This document shows positions 43,353 through 54,253 of a stretch of DNA of 64,000 nucleotides, piece by piece. Position numbers and translations under genes: made by a program. This stretch comes from Aneurinibacillus soli. GTDB lineage: Bacteria; Bacillota; Bacilli; Aneurinibacillales; Aneurinibacillaceae. Position 1 is the stretch's first letter. Every line of letters begins with the position of its first letter. The notes under the pieces are model-generated. The model worked only from the letters and a program-made list of their open reading frames with translations. It made no database searches and had not been told where the DNA came from. Location of the stretch: contig NZ_AP017312.1 in the NCBI RefSeq assembly GCF_002355375.1, positions 3,847,001-3,911,000 of the forward strand. The letters run 5' to 3'.

Positions 43353-45878
43353 CTACATCAACATGTCATAGATCCGTACGTCAAATAGTTCTTCCCTGTA
43401 TAGCTTTGTTTTCGAGTCTGTAACATCTTCCATCCGTAAGACGCATTTCTCACCCACACTCACGCTGTGCTCCCTTAACGAGAAAAATACATCTAACTGT
43501 CGGTCTGCTGTATCACCAGTTAAATCAAATACAAGCGTTGTTTCGTTAGAAATCCGCACCTCATCTTTATAAAAAGCAACCCGAAGATGGCGAAGCATTC
43601 TTTCTTCAGATATTTTTTGCTCTTGGAAGAAGGACACCTTGAATCGGTAATTCGTCAGGATACGTTCCCGATTCATAACTCGTACATCTACTCGCTCTTC
43701 CTGCTTTTTCTTCGCTAAACCACGGATTTGATGATACATAATCACCGGCACAACCGTTTCCTGTGGCATGGCACCACCATGGACAAACTTCAATCCACCA
43801 CCCTGTATTTGAAAACGGTTTGTACCAAGAGCAATGGCCGCCTCCTCTTCCAATCCAAGATAAGTAAGTGAGACTTTTTTCGCTCCAATCGGAACAGACA
43901 ACCCGTATCCAAGAGCAAAACGGCGGTTTCCATCAATGATATCACCACTAACCGCCATCATTTTATTCGGCGCATCGACTTTCCGCGTCTGATATAAGAA
44001 GCCGTGGTCAGTCGTAATAAAAATCCGTACGGCACTGTACGTACCAACTAACTTTTGAACGACACCTTCTAAATCACGAAGGGTATCTTCCACTGCACCA
44101 TACGCATAGTTCTCCGATTTTTGTTTATCGCCAACGGAATCAATTCGATCATGATACAAATAAATTAATCGGCGTCCTCGAATCCATTCCGCCTGATTGG
44201 ATGCCATAAATTCGGTTACATTCATTGCTCCTGCTGTCGCTTCCCGTTTCTGTAATACAGCTTCTCGCTTATCTAACCCCCGGGTACTCATGCCGTCTCG
44301 CAGAACCGTCTTTCCTTGATAACCGAATGTGCGTCCTGGCAGTAAGCTGGCCATCCCTAATTGTGTGTATGAAGGAAGCGAAGCCTGCATTGAGCGCAAC
44401 TCAACTTCTGCATTCATACGTTTTTGCAACCGTTCTGCTAACTCAACTCCAGCCTCATATCGTAAAGCATCAGAAATAATAACAAATACGCGCTCTGTTG
44501 TTTTCTCAATGAAAGGATGAATGAGTTGCTGATAGAATGATTGCTGTTGAAGCATACCAGGAATCGGCCATTTTTCCTTACCCTGCTGTTCTAGAAAATC
44601 GTCCGTCCATTGTGCGACTTTGCTTAGATAACGATGCTCATACCAATCCGTCATCTGCTCAATTAACTGAGCAAATCGTTCCATATAATTGATTCGCTCA
44701 TATGCATATATCATCTTGCGGTAATGCAAATCAATTTTGTAGACACTTTCCGTATATTGCTTCATCCATTCTTCGCCATTTTTTGGCGCGAACACCTGTT
44801 GGAAACTATGTTTTTGTTCCAATATAGAAAGTGCCGCTTCCAACACCGCATACAGCTTATCAAATCCTTTTTCGTACCAGTGTTTGGTACGCCGTACAAA
44901 CAAAATATCCTGCCATTTACCCGTATGTGCTGTTTCCTGTGTACATTCATCCAGCAATTTCTCCACCAATAATTGCTCAATTACACGAAATGTATCACAG
45001 CGCGAATATGCTTCGTAAGATTCTTCTAACAACCACTCACGTATCGACCACTTTGCTTCAACATCAGCCAGGTATTCTTCCAGTACTACCGTTTCCTTTT
45101 CTGTTCCTTTAAGCCAGTCCTCTAATAAAATCCGGCAGGTATTTTGAAGACGAGAAGGATAGCGGTACGGGAATTGTACCGGAAGGTCAAAATCGATTTC
45201 ACTGGAAAAATGTGCATACACAAATGTCTGAAAAAGCGTCTGAAGAGAAATCTCTTCCTGTTCAATCCCGAAATAGGCACGCACATGTTGCCAAAGAATA
45301 TCTGTACTGAAAAACTTACTAATATCCTGATAAACAGGATTTTTTTCTTCATCCAGTCCCCTTAACAGAATATGTTTAATAATTGTCGGCATTGTTGCAC
45401 TGGGGCTTCCGGATAATACGGCCAACATTCCAAGAATGACCTGTTCTTGATTCGGATTCCCTTGTAACAAATTTTCTAACTTTTGGGCTCGCCGCTTGTC
45501 ATTAAAAAAAGCACGATATTGTGCAAACAAATCACGCACCGACAATTGTTCGACATGGTAACGGTGCATCAACATAGCAATGTCATCTGCTTCAAACGTT
45601 TCACTGTATAACACAATATCAAGCAAGCTATTATCTATATCATCCGGTCGTGGAAACCGAGCATAAATCAAGTAAGGGGTATCCGGGTCATTCACTTCTA
45701 GTTGATACTTCGTAGCAAAAGCATTATTTTCATGGAGTTCCCACACTTGCACACCAAACTCCGTCATTGCTTCCTGAATCGGCTCTAATTCCCGATTTGG
45801 TACTGTATCATACCAAAATACGATTTGACGCCCCTGTCCCGATTTTGGCAACGCCTCAAACCTTTTTTGCAACTCCAT
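43353..45878 (-). CDS. pglZ: BREX protein PglZ (alkaline-phosphatase superfamily)
   Basis: The 841-aa product has the PglZ core in its second half: VIISDALRYEAGVELAERL (about residue 465), then IRIFITTDHGFLYQTRK (about 620) with the metal-binding TDHG. The N-terminal half is the helical region usual in type 1-like PglZ (FWYDTVPNRE at the start). PglZ is the core protein shared by all BREX systems. ATG 45878 follows GGAG by seven bases; the frame is open four codons upstream. Confidence 0.93.
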   Translation of the reverse strand: MELQKRFEALPKSGQGRQIVFWYDTVPNRELEPIQEAMTEFGVQVWELHENNAFATKYQLEVNDPDTPYLIYARFPRPDDIDNSLLDIVLYSETFEADDIAMLMHRYHVEQLSVRDLFAQYRAFFNDKRRAQKLENLLQGNPNQEQVILGMLAVLSGSPSATMPTIIKHILLRGLDEEKNPVYQDISKFFSTDILWQHVRAYFGIEQEEISLQTLFQTFVYAHFSSEIDFDLPVQFPYRYPSRLQNTCRILLEDWLKGTEKETVVLEEYLADVEAKWSIREWLLEESYEAYSRCDTFRVIEQLLVEKLLDECTQETAHTGKWQDILFVRRTKHWYEKGFDKLYAVLEAALSILEQKHSFQQVFAPKNGEEWMKQYTESVYKIDLHYRKMIYAYERINYMERFAQLIEQMTDWYEHRYLSKVAQWTDDFLEQQGKEKWPIPGMLQQQSFYQQLIHPFIEKTTERVFVIISDALRYEAGVELAERLQKRMNAEVELRSMQASLPSYTQLGMASLLPGRTFGYQGKTVLRDGMSTRGLDKREAVLQKREATAGAMNVTEFMASNQAEWIRGRRLIYLYHDRIDSVGDKQKSENYAYGAVEDTLRDLEGVVQKLVGTYSAVRIFITTDHGFLYQTRKVDAPNKMMAVSGDIIDGNRRFALGYGLSVPIGAKKVSLTYLGLEEEAAIALGTNRFQIQGGGLKFVHGGAMPQETVVPVIMYHQIRGLAKKKQEERVDVRVMNRERILTNYRFKVSFFQEQKISEERMLRHLRVAFYKDEVRISNETTLVFDLTGDTADRQLDVFFSLREHSVSVGEKCVLRMEDVTDSKTKLYREELFDVRIYDMLM

Positions 45879-46042
45879 AATAATCTCCATAAAAAGTGTT
45901 CCTCTCTACAACATTCTTTTATACAAATTTTAACACGAAGTATGAACTCTCCCAAACAAAAAGGATAGAGCGATCGCCTATCCCAATAAACACCTCTTTT
46001 TCATTCTATTTTAAAAAATATAAAACAAAAGCTACCTTACCT

Positions 46043-46447
46043 TTACAAACAATTTCTTGTTATGTATTGCCACACTTTTAATCCAGTTTCTTCATTCATC
46101 GAGACCATAGTTTGTCCCCAGACCACGCTGTATCCTACAATCTCACTTACCTTGGACGCCAGCAAAGGATTACGTAGATACTGGAACTTTTCTAAATTCA
46201 TGTAATGTTCTTCATCTACATCTCCACGGTAATCTTTTACCTCTACGATTCCTGTTGCTACTCCTCTGGCAATAATTCCACGTTGATTGCTATATAGAAA
46301 CACCATTTCATTTGCTTTGATAGCATCAATCTTGTGTTTCCATGGATCATAATAAGCGGCACACTTTTGCATACCAATCATATCCACTTCATCTTCTCCG
46401 GCAGGATTGTTGGTTCGGTTTGTGTTAACAATGTATGACTTCCCCAC
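46043..46447 (-). CDS. EVE/PUA-like domain protein inside the BREX operon
   Basis: The 134-aa product resembles EVE domains (SYIVNTNRTNNPA, AAYYDPWKHKID, ANEMVFLYSNQRGIIARGVA, ending in LKVWQYI), which bind modified bases in DNA or RNA. GTG 46447 follows GGGGGG by six bases. It lies between pglX and pglZ, replacing no known core gene. A reader of the PglX methylation mark, or of modified phage DNA, is an attractive inference. Confidence 0.75.
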   Translation of the reverse strand: MGKSYIVNTNRTNNPAGEDEVDMIGMQKCAAYYDPWKHKIDAIKANEMVFLYSNQRGIIARGVATGIVEVKDYRGDVDEEHYMNLEKFQYLRNPLLASKVSEIVGYSVVWGQTMVSMNEETGLKVWQYITRNCL

Positions 46448-46551
46448 TTTGTTCCCCCCTAGCTATTTTTTCTTCTATTTAATTTATCAGCATGGTAAAA
46501 GCCTACTATGAAGGAACACTATAAATTCCAGTGTCCCTTGTGACGTGAAAT

Positions 46552-49500
46552 CTATTTTATTTTTGCTAACACATCCTGCAGTTTTGCATAATTTGCTACA
46601 ACCCCATTATCAAGGTCAAGGGTAATCCGCTGATTAGCCAAACTTGCCAATCTCTTATCGAACTCTACCAGTTCCTCTTGTCTTTCCCTCAACAACTTTA
46701 TCCTCTTCTGTGCCGCTGTCTTTTCTTGCCGAGACAGTGAAGGATTAGTCAGGCGATCATTCAATACCTTTTCTTCATGAGTATACTTCGTCTGTAGATT
46801 ATGCAAGTAATTTACCCTTACACCAGCTAATGTTTCTAGTGAATAGCGATGCAAATACACGAGAGCACGGAATCCTTTCTTTTTCCCCGATTCAATCATC
46901 CAGTAAATCGGGCGCTTTTGGTATGTTTGTACATGGTCTTGGTAAAATTCATCAAAGAAATAGCGACGGAGACGTTCTAAAGGTGTTTCATTTTGCTTCA
47001 TCTCTAGCGCTTCAGCTAACCAGTGTAAGTTTTCTTGTAAAGTTTCCAAGCCAAAAATAGCTTTAAGAAATTGCTCAAGTCGGGCAATAATATCATCTTC
47101 AAAATATATCTGATCAGTAAGTGGTAAAATACCATTTGCATCTGGTAAGAATACCTGATACTTTGTAGCATCCCACTCTCCACCGGCGTATGCTAATCCA
47201 GGAATATCAAGCGAATAGCGTCCCATAACACAACCAACAAAATATGATAAGAATGACTTAACTTCGCGCAATTGATGAGCCTGTCGTACTGTTACTTCTT
47301 CATCTGGAACCTCTGGTATCAACTCGTCTTGTAAGCCGTATAAATCAATAAAGATACGGTTTAATTTTTCTTCATTTTGTTGTAACTCGTAAAACTGTTG
47401 CTCAGTATGAACTTTCCAATTGTCATAAACCTCTGCTAACTTGTTACCGTTACGGTGGATAAGGAATGGATGTTGTTGAAAATCCCAAGAACTCTCAAAA
47501 GAGTCCCAGTCATTTTTCGAAAGATTTATATTCCTTTCAGCAATAGTTTGTATTTCCTGATTAGTTGAAGCACTTTGGCTAACAATATATGGAACTAAGG
47601 ATAATGGCCCCTGACTATAATCTAAAGTAGGTGTTATTATATCTAAAATATACTGGGCAACTTTGGTATTCATATATGCTAAAAGCGATAACAAATTATC
47701 ATGCTCAAACATAGTGGTACAAATAGGCCCTTTTTGATCAAATACAAACCCATTGGACACATATCTCATGGAAAATTTCCCACTAGTTACTGCAGACCAA
47801 GTTAAAGATCTTTTGAAATAAAACTCTTTTCCATCATGGCGGTGTCCCTTTAACTTCCGCATCTCATTCAAATGATAATTATTATAAGCTATAATATATT
47901 CGAAGTTTCCATACCATCTTCTAAAATTACCTCCTTTTGTATAGGGGGCATACACTTTTACTGAATTCATAAACTCATCTCTGGTTTTCGCACAGAGGTT
48001 AATACTGTTTAATTTAACTTCAAACCAATATCTTAGAAATCTCGGATTATCTCCAGTGGATAATCCTTTTTTAACCAGGAATTTATTTCCTATATTAGGA
48101 TTTTCATTAAAAACGTCATCGATTTTCTTGCTTCTCCAGTATGCAAGAGGTGAACCTTTGATTTTTTCGAAATGTTTCCCATTAAAACAATAACGGTACC
48201 ATACCTTATCTTTATAAACAGCTTCTTTTACTTTAATAGGTTGAATATCTTCCCCCTTAAATGTTGTTAATCTGATATATTGCCCAATTGTTTCTTTACT
48301 TTGGTTTTGAATCACAAAAGTACATATAGGTACCGTAGCCTCTTTGAAGGAGGAATATTCCAACTGTATTAAACTTGATATACTCTGATGATTAATAATA
48401 TTCTTACGTAACTTTTCATAAGAAGACAAAAACATCCATGTAAATGGTGTCATTAAACCTATATATCCATATTGTTTTGTCATTTGAGTACAACGATAGA
48501 TAAATGATGAATATAGGTCAGCCTTGTAATCTTTATAATTATTTACAAGAAACTCTTTTAAATTAGAGTTATATTTATTGTGATATGGAGGATTTGTAAC
48601 TACTATGTCATATTTGCTTTTTAGCCAATCCGCTTGCTGTAAAACAGGCAACAATTCTTGCTTCAGTTCTCCAGCATACATCTGTTCCGTGAGGTTCCCA
48701 CCATGTTTAACTAGATCCTCAATTTTGGATATGTAGCCTACATAATCAACTTTAGGTGAAATACTTAGCGAACCAAACTGCTTTGCATTCGAAAAAGCAG
48801 AAATTACTTCCTTGATTTCTTCTTTTTGCTGTGAAGTCATACACAATAAATTTATAGAATCTTCTGACGGAAAACGAGCATCAATGAACTCAGCAACATT
48901 TAACTTCAGCTCTTTTGCTTTTCGGAAAAAACGACGACTTTTCTCTCTTGCTTTCATCATGAGTGCAAAGCTTGTCATCTGAACTGCACGCTTGTCGATA
49001 TCCAAACCATACAAGTTTTTTTGTAAAATTAATAATGGGATGTCACTGCTTGCGTACCCTCTACTAGCATACATGTCATACAGCATATCGAACGCGTAAA
49101 CAAGAATGTGCCCTGAACCACAGGCAGGGTCAATAAACTTTACCTCTTCCAACTCCATCATAGTTCCGGGTGGCAGGCTCGATTTCTCATGTTTTAGATA
49201 ATATTCCCATTGCTTAGGCAAATCGCTGTTTGGGTTGATCTCATTCCACATCTTCCCTAGCGAATTTTGCACCATATATTGCACGATCCATTTCGGCGTG
49301 AACAGTTGAGTAGCGGCTGGTAGCTCTTCTTTTGAAACTGTACCTTTATTCATACCAACAATTTCTCGTTGCTTTTCAGAAATATAATATTGGTACAACC
49401 AACCGATAACCTCAACTTGTTGGAAATCTTCTTCGGCAATTTTATCAATCATTTTATGAATGACCGAATCAATATGAAGCAACATATCTGGTAAAAGAAG

Positions 49501-50028
49501 TTCAGTATAATCATTGCTGTTCTCAAACAAAAACGGCATTATTTCACTAAGTTCATTACATTGTGCTAACAACAGCAAACGATACGCTTCCTCTCGCTTT
49601 TCTAGCGTTCCTTCTGCGAGTAAACTTTCCACCTTGGTTACATCGACCGACAACCCTGATTCCCGGAAATGAACCAGAATATCCGGCTCCGCCTTCCCCG
49701 TCTCACTCGACAACATACGAATTCCAGAAGGTAAATAGCGATGAATCTCTATAAAACGGAGGGCAATCAAACGGTTAAACCATGTATACGCCACTTCTTC
49801 AATTACTTGTTCGTAACCTTTACGCTTCCACTCACTGGTAAGCGCTCGATATGGTCTCTCTAATGTCTTATCATACGTCTTTCCATTAATAAGAATATGA
49901 TCTGTACCAATTTCCAACTTTCCTACGTTCTCTTCTGTAACTCCAAAGCGGAGCGCCTGGGCGGCGACCTGCTGAAGCAATTCCACCCGCGCGTTTACCG
50001 CAAAATCCTTTAACGCTTTTTTATTCAT
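46552..50028 (-). CDS. pglX: BREX adenine-specific DNA methyltransferase PglX (BrxX)
   Basis: The 1158-aa N6-adenine methyltransferase has the SAM motif FIDPACGSGHILVYAFD (about residue 300) and the catalytic NPPY in IVVTNPPYHNKYN (about 477). The target-recognition region and a coiled-coil C-terminus follow. In BREX it methylates a non-palindromic host motif and is needed for defence. ATG 50028 lies inside the end of brxC (8-base overlap), behind GAAAGGAAAGG. Confidence 0.95.
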   Translation of the reverse strand: MNKKALKDFAVNARVELLQQVAAQALRFGVTEENVGKLEIGTDHILINGKTYDKTLERPYRALTSEWKRKGYEQVIEEVAYTWFNRLIALRFIEIHRYLPSGIRMLSSETGKAEPDILVHFRESGLSVDVTKVESLLAEGTLEKREEAYRLLLLAQCNELSEIMPFLFENSNDYTELLLPDMLLHIDSVIHKMIDKIAEEDFQQVEVIGWLYQYYISEKQREIVGMNKGTVSKEELPAATQLFTPKWIVQYMVQNSLGKMWNEINPNSDLPKQWEYYLKHEKSSLPPGTMMELEEVKFIDPACGSGHILVYAFDMLYDMYASRGYASSDIPLLILQKNLYGLDIDKRAVQMTSFALMMKAREKSRRFFRKAKELKLNVAEFIDARFPSEDSINLLCMTSQQKEEIKEVISAFSNAKQFGSLSISPKVDYVGYISKIEDLVKHGGNLTEQMYAGELKQELLPVLQQADWLKSKYDIVVTNPPYHNKYNSNLKEFLVNNYKDYKADLYSSFIYRCTQMTKQYGYIGLMTPFTWMFLSSYEKLRKNIINHQSISSLIQLEYSSFKEATVPICTFVIQNQSKETIGQYIRLTTFKGEDIQPIKVKEAVYKDKVWYRYCFNGKHFEKIKGSPLAYWRSKKIDDVFNENPNIGNKFLVKKGLSTGDNPRFLRYWFEVKLNSINLCAKTRDEFMNSVKVYAPYTKGGNFRRWYGNFEYIIAYNNYHLNEMRKLKGHRHDGKEFYFKRSLTWSAVTSGKFSMRYVSNGFVFDQKGPICTTMFEHDNLLSLLAYMNTKVAQYILDIITPTLDYSQGPLSLVPYIVSQSASTNQEIQTIAERNINLSKNDWDSFESSWDFQQHPFLIHRNGNKLAEVYDNWKVHTEQQFYELQQNEEKLNRIFIDLYGLQDELIPEVPDEEVTVRQAHQLREVKSFLSYFVGCVMGRYSLDIPGLAYAGGEWDATKYQVFLPDANGILPLTDQIYFEDDIIARLEQFLKAIFGLETLQENLHWLAEALEMKQNETPLERLRRYFFDEFYQDHVQTYQKRPIYWMIESGKKKGFRALVYLHRYSLETLAGVRVNYLHNLQTKYTHEEKVLNDRLTNPSLSRQEKTAAQKRIKLLRERQEELVEFDKRLASLANQRITLDLDNGVVANYAKLQDVLAKIK

Positions 50029-53000
50029 GATGTACCTTTCCTTTCTTTGAAAGTACAAGTATATGGTTATCCAGCAAAGCTTTAACTTTTTGATCCAAGC
50101 GCTTTATATAAGCATCCCACTGCTCTGTTGATTCAATAATAATTTCCTCTTGCTGACCAACCAACATATTATACAACCCTTCTGCTGTGATCACCCTTTC
50201 TTCTTTTGTATGATAGAGTTGTCCTTCTTTTTCTGGATCTTTCACAGTCGTTGGAGGGTCAATATCAATAACACGTTTTGCTTGTTCTCGTTTTTCCAAT
50301 ATCGCTTTTACTTTTGCTTTTCCTTCATTTAGAGCACGTTGGGCCATCCCTAAACTCATAAAGATTTCCGATACACTCTGTCTTGCTTCACACTGGCGTA
50401 CCTTTTCTTCCGCACTTTCTTTCTCTCTCATGAGCCATCCGCTCAACTCTGCATCAAAGCCATGTTCTGTTTGTAAGATATCCCATTCCCTTACAATGGC
50501 CTGCAGGACAGGAAGTGTTTTTTCTCTTTCTGTTTCTAGTAATTCATTCAATTTGTCCGTTAATTGCGGGCAAATGCGGTTTAATTGCTGAATACGCGAG
50601 TATGGCTTTTCTTCCCTTAAGATCGCTTCAATATTGCTTTTGATTTGCTGGATATCAACATGATGTGCCGCACCTTGAATGTCCATTTGCTTTTCCTGTA
50701 AAAGCGAGACAGCCCCGTTAAAAATCTTAATTTGATCGCCTAAATAAAATTCTTCAAGCTGTTCCATTTGCTCAAACCAGTCATCCAACTCATCTTCTTT
50801 TTCGACCAATTCATGGACAAAGCGCTCGGCATCACGAATGCCTATACACTCTTGTACAAACTGTAGCAAACGCATTAAAGTCATGGTTCCTGGATATGGG
50901 TAACCTGGTTTTTCGGCACGCTTAATCTCTTGGACATTGGAAAGAGGCTGTTTCATTTTTTCGTTGATGACCTGACGAAATTCATCTGCCACTTCTTCAT
51001 ACGTTTCCCCAACGATAAATTGTTTTTTAAAGAACTCACGCATTATAGTAAGTGCGTTATCTTTAATATTTCGTGGGATTTTTACCTTGATATCAATAAT
51101 GACCTTTTCACGTTCTGCCATTTTAAATAGACGATCAGTAAATTTTGAATCATTTTCATCAAAAGGAACAGCATTATATTCAAGTTTAATTTTTTGGTCA
51201 TGAAGTAACAAAGCAACTAGACCTATGATGTCATTTTCATTCCATCCATAGACTCCACGGCTGAAATATTCAATGATGCCCTTTAACGATGTACGGCGAG
51301 CTTTTGGCTCTTCTAAATAACGTTCCATTTCTTCCAAAGCCTGATGGTTCTCTTTTGTCCCGTCTAACTTGTATTCTGCTCCGTCTTTCGCCCACTCTAC
51401 AATCACCTTGTGCGCATTTTTAATCGGTAAACGCTTGTCCACATAGCCAAGCTTCGTGTACGTGTTTGCAATCAAAGAGGAAAATGCTTTTTGTAATTGG
51501 CTTTTAGCATCTCCATTAAACGTTACCGGCTTGCCTTGGATATAGAAAGTCGCTCGGCGGCATGCATCGATAAGCAATCTTTTCCCTTTATCCTGAAACT
51601 CCGTAATTTGATGCTGTTTTTCATCAAAGATTCGATGTTGTAACGGCGTCAAGTTTGGCGCTTGCTTAAAAAGCAAAAACTGCTCGATCTGTGCCGCATA
51701 CTCAAAAGCTTCCATAAAATCAATTCTGTCCTTAGATACACTTTCCGGCAAACGCATAACGACGACACCAGAGTTTGCTTCTAATATTGCTTTTTCAACT
51801 GGAACATCACTTGTATACACTTTTAATGTTAAAGCATGAACTGTACTGCCATATGCCACATCATTGAACTGACGGTTGAATGAAAAATCGTACCCACTTT
51901 CCGTCCGAACACTTGTTTCGGGAAAAATATCCCCAAAGAACATACTGGACACTTTACTTAATACAGCCATATCGTCTACGTATGTGCTTTTGATCTCACG
52001 ATTGACTTCCTGCTCTTCATCAGACAGGAATACATACGTTTGATCAGCATTTTGTTCAATTAATAATACTTGCTTTAAACGGTTTAAAGATGCAACTACC
52101 TGTTTTTGTACATCGTCCTTAATATCATCTACATGCCCAAGTAATAACGTTGCAATATTCTCTTCGGTTGCATTTATTTCTTGAATGCCTTTAATAAGGT
52201 ACAACGTTTTTAATACAGGTATATCTCCCGGTTCTAATCCGTCATGCTCGTCCGCGCGCTGAATCGCTTTCTTAATGGTATTCACAACAGATGTATCAAG
52301 GAAACGCCAGATAGTATCATAGAATTGGGCAAACGTCGCCAACTTCCCCGTTTCTTCTCTGCTAAGCCGAATGGCTACATCTTGAAAGGCGCGAAGAAGT
52401 GAACGTTCGCCATGTGCCAAATGTTTCCCCGCTTCCCCTTGTCTTCGAACTTTCTCGAATACTTTTTGAAGTAAGTCTACTTGATACGGGACAAATGGAT
52501 ATATTTGAATAAATTCATCCAGCGATTTGTAACCATTTCGTAAAGTAGAGCGATTTGTTTCAAACGAAAGTATATTTTTCAGAGACTGTTCACGCTTCAT
52601 GTACTGAGAAGCCAATAGAGAATGTACTTGCTCCTCTTTTTCTAACAAACGTCGCTTGATAACTTCATCTGTATTCGCACTGGACAAGCTGATGCGTGTC
52701 GCAAATCGCCCTTGAATTTTTGAAAAGTCATCGCCTTTTACCTTAGTGACTGCATCAATTTTTTCCTGTGAAGTGACAGCAACCCATACTTGTCCTCCAC
52801 AGTAATTACCAAGATCTTCGACAATCGTTTGGAGGTTCAACATTAGTGATGTGTCATCTCCAATGTATTGTCCGATCTCATCCACAAGGAAAATCAGGCG
52901 ATACTGCGACCCTTTTTTTCGGCAATGTTCAGCGACAATATGAGCAAATTGATCCGAACTCATTTCATACATTTTTTTGCTTGCATCTAAGAACATTTTT

Positions 53001-53659
53001 GCCGTTTCTTCATCATATCCGATTTGCTCCATGGCCTGTACGAATGCTTTTTTATGAAGCATAATACGTGAACGTGATTTCTCCCAGGGATTTTTATCGA
53101 ACATCTCAAATGCCCGCTTGAACGCTTCATATTTTTCTTCCTCATCTAGTTGACGTTCGATACTGGCAATCCAGGCGGTACTTGAATAACCTAGGCTTTC
53201 ATTAAAGACCCGAAGAAATACATCAACGATTTTATCTTTTTCGTTCTTGGCGCTTGTACTATTTTTGGACTCGATGTTAAATAAAAGTGCATCTGCTGGA
53301 TACTTCGCGCATGTTTTTAAATTTTCGAGTAGCTTTTGATTTTTTGTTTTCTCCTCAAAGTACTCAACTGCCGGTTTTCCTTGCGGAGCTATATTTGCTA
53401 GTAAATAGGAAAGGATTTTTAAAAAGTGAGATTTACCTGAACCAAAGAAGCCGGAAATCCATACCCCCATTTGTCCAGTTGGCTGAAACAAGCTTTTTGT
53501 ATAATGTTCATAGAAGGTAGCAAGATACTCACCTGCTTCCTCTGTTATTACATATTCTTCAAGTTCCGTTTGAATTGTTGAAGCGTCCTGCTGTCCAGCT
53601 TGAATAACCCCATTGATTGGCCGATGAATATCTTTTTTAAATACCTTATCTATCTGCAT
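50021..53659 (-). CDS. brxC: BREX ATPase BrxC
   Basis: The 1212-aa P-loop ATPase begins IDKVFKKDIHRPINGVIQAG, typical of BrxC/PglY. Walker A is GFFGSGKSHFLKIL (about 70-83) and Walker B LIFLVDEIGQYIG. The full length equals that of type 1 BrxC (about 1200 aa), so it looks intact. GAGGGGGAG precedes ATG, and brxB ends 22 bases upstream. It is required for BREX defence; the exact action is unknown. Confidence 0.95.
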   Translation of the reverse strand: MQIDKVFKKDIHRPINGVIQAGQQDASTIQTELEEYVITEEAGEYLATFYEHYTKSLFQPTGQMGVWISGFFGSGKSHFLKILSYLLANIAPQGKPAVEYFEEKTKNQKLLENLKTCAKYPADALLFNIESKNSTSAKNEKDKIVDVFLRVFNESLGYSSTAWIASIERQLDEEEKYEAFKRAFEMFDKNPWEKSRSRIMLHKKAFVQAMEQIGYDEETAKMFLDASKKMYEMSSDQFAHIVAEHCRKKGSQYRLIFLVDEIGQYIGDDTSLMLNLQTIVEDLGNYCGGQVWVAVTSQEKIDAVTKVKGDDFSKIQGRFATRISLSSANTDEVIKRRLLEKEEQVHSLLASQYMKREQSLKNILSFETNRSTLRNGYKSLDEFIQIYPFVPYQVDLLQKVFEKVRRQGEAGKHLAHGERSLLRAFQDVAIRLSREETGKLATFAQFYDTIWRFLDTSVVNTIKKAIQRADEHDGLEPGDIPVLKTLYLIKGIQEINATEENIATLLLGHVDDIKDDVQKQVVASLNRLKQVLLIEQNADQTYVFLSDEEQEVNREIKSTYVDDMAVLSKVSSMFFGDIFPETSVRTESGYDFSFNRQFNDVAYGSTVHALTLKVYTSDVPVEKAILEANSGVVVMRLPESVSKDRIDFMEAFEYAAQIEQFLLFKQAPNLTPLQHRIFDEKQHQITEFQDKGKRLLIDACRRATFYIQGKPVTFNGDAKSQLQKAFSSLIANTYTKLGYVDKRLPIKNAHKVIVEWAKDGAEYKLDGTKENHQALEEMERYLEEPKARRTSLKGIIEYFSRGVYGWNENDIIGLVALLLHDQKIKLEYNAVPFDENDSKFTDRLFKMAEREKVIIDIKVKIPRNIKDNALTIMREFFKKQFIVGETYEEVADEFRQVINEKMKQPLSNVQEIKRAEKPGYPYPGTMTLMRLLQFVQECIGIRDAERFVHELVEKEDELDDWFEQMEQLEEFYLGDQIKIFNGAVSLLQEKQMDIQGAAHHVDIQQIKSNIEAILREEKPYSRIQQLNRICPQLTDKLNELLETEREKTLPVLQAIVREWDILQTEHGFDAELSGWLMREKESAEEKVRQCEARQSVSEIFMSLGMAQRALNEGKAKVKAILEKREQAKRVIDIDPPTTVKDPEKEGQLYHTKEERVITAEGLYNMLVGQQEEIIIESTEQWDAYIKRLDQKVKALLDNHILVLSKKGKVHHE

Positions 53660-53680
53660 ACTTCTCCCCCTCTTCTCGTT

Positions 53681-54229
53681 TTATGTAATGTGAAACGCTC
53701 GGTAATAATTATTACTAGAAAAACGATTGAACAACCGTAAATCCTGGCCACTGTATGTACCCGGATAAAATAAAATAAGTGGTATGTCCATTTGACACGA
53801 AAACAGCTTATTCAGCACATCATGCGCTCTCATCATCGGATACACACTTCCGACTCCAGTCAAAAACAGAACTTGCGCATCTTGGATTTGCTGTTCTAGC
53901 TGATACACCCACTCCCCTTCTTCAATCGTCGGCTCAATTACATCCTGAAATAAAGAATCTGTTCCTTCTTCGACTTCATAATCCAACAGACTTTCTATCC
54001 CGTCTTCTTCAAACAAACTCAATAAAAAGTGATATAAGTTAACTTCAGTAATTTTGACAGGCATTCGCACAAGAGTTTGCTGGATAAACTCACGGACAAT
54101 ACATTCATCTTCTGGCGCATAATCAAAAATTGAATATGGCACTTCGTTCGCTAACCCTTGTTTCTGCAAAAACTCAGGGCTTTGAATAAAATTGTATAAG
54201 CAGTTTAACCGCGCTTCAATTTTTAGCAT
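53681..54229 (-). CDS. brxB: BREX protein BrxB (DUF1788)
   Basis: The 182-aa product has VYQLEQQIQDAQVLFLTGVG followed by GSVYPMMRAHDVLN and IPLILFYPGTYSG, the DUF1788 core. It is required in type 1 BREX; its molecular role is unknown. GAAGGGGAG precedes ATG, with 24 bases from brxA and 21 to brxC. Confidence 0.92.
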   Translation of the reverse strand: MLKIEARLNCLYNFIQSPEFLQKQGLANEVPYSIFDYAPEDECIVREFIQQTLVRMPVKITEVNLYHFLLSLFEEDGIESLLDYEVEEGTDSLFQDVIEPTIEEGEWVYQLEQQIQDAQVLFLTGVGSVYPMMRAHDVLNKLFSCQMDIPLILFYPGTYSGQDLRLFNRFSSNNYYRAFHIT

Positions 54230-54253
54230 CTCTCTCCCCTTCTCTTTGTTTTT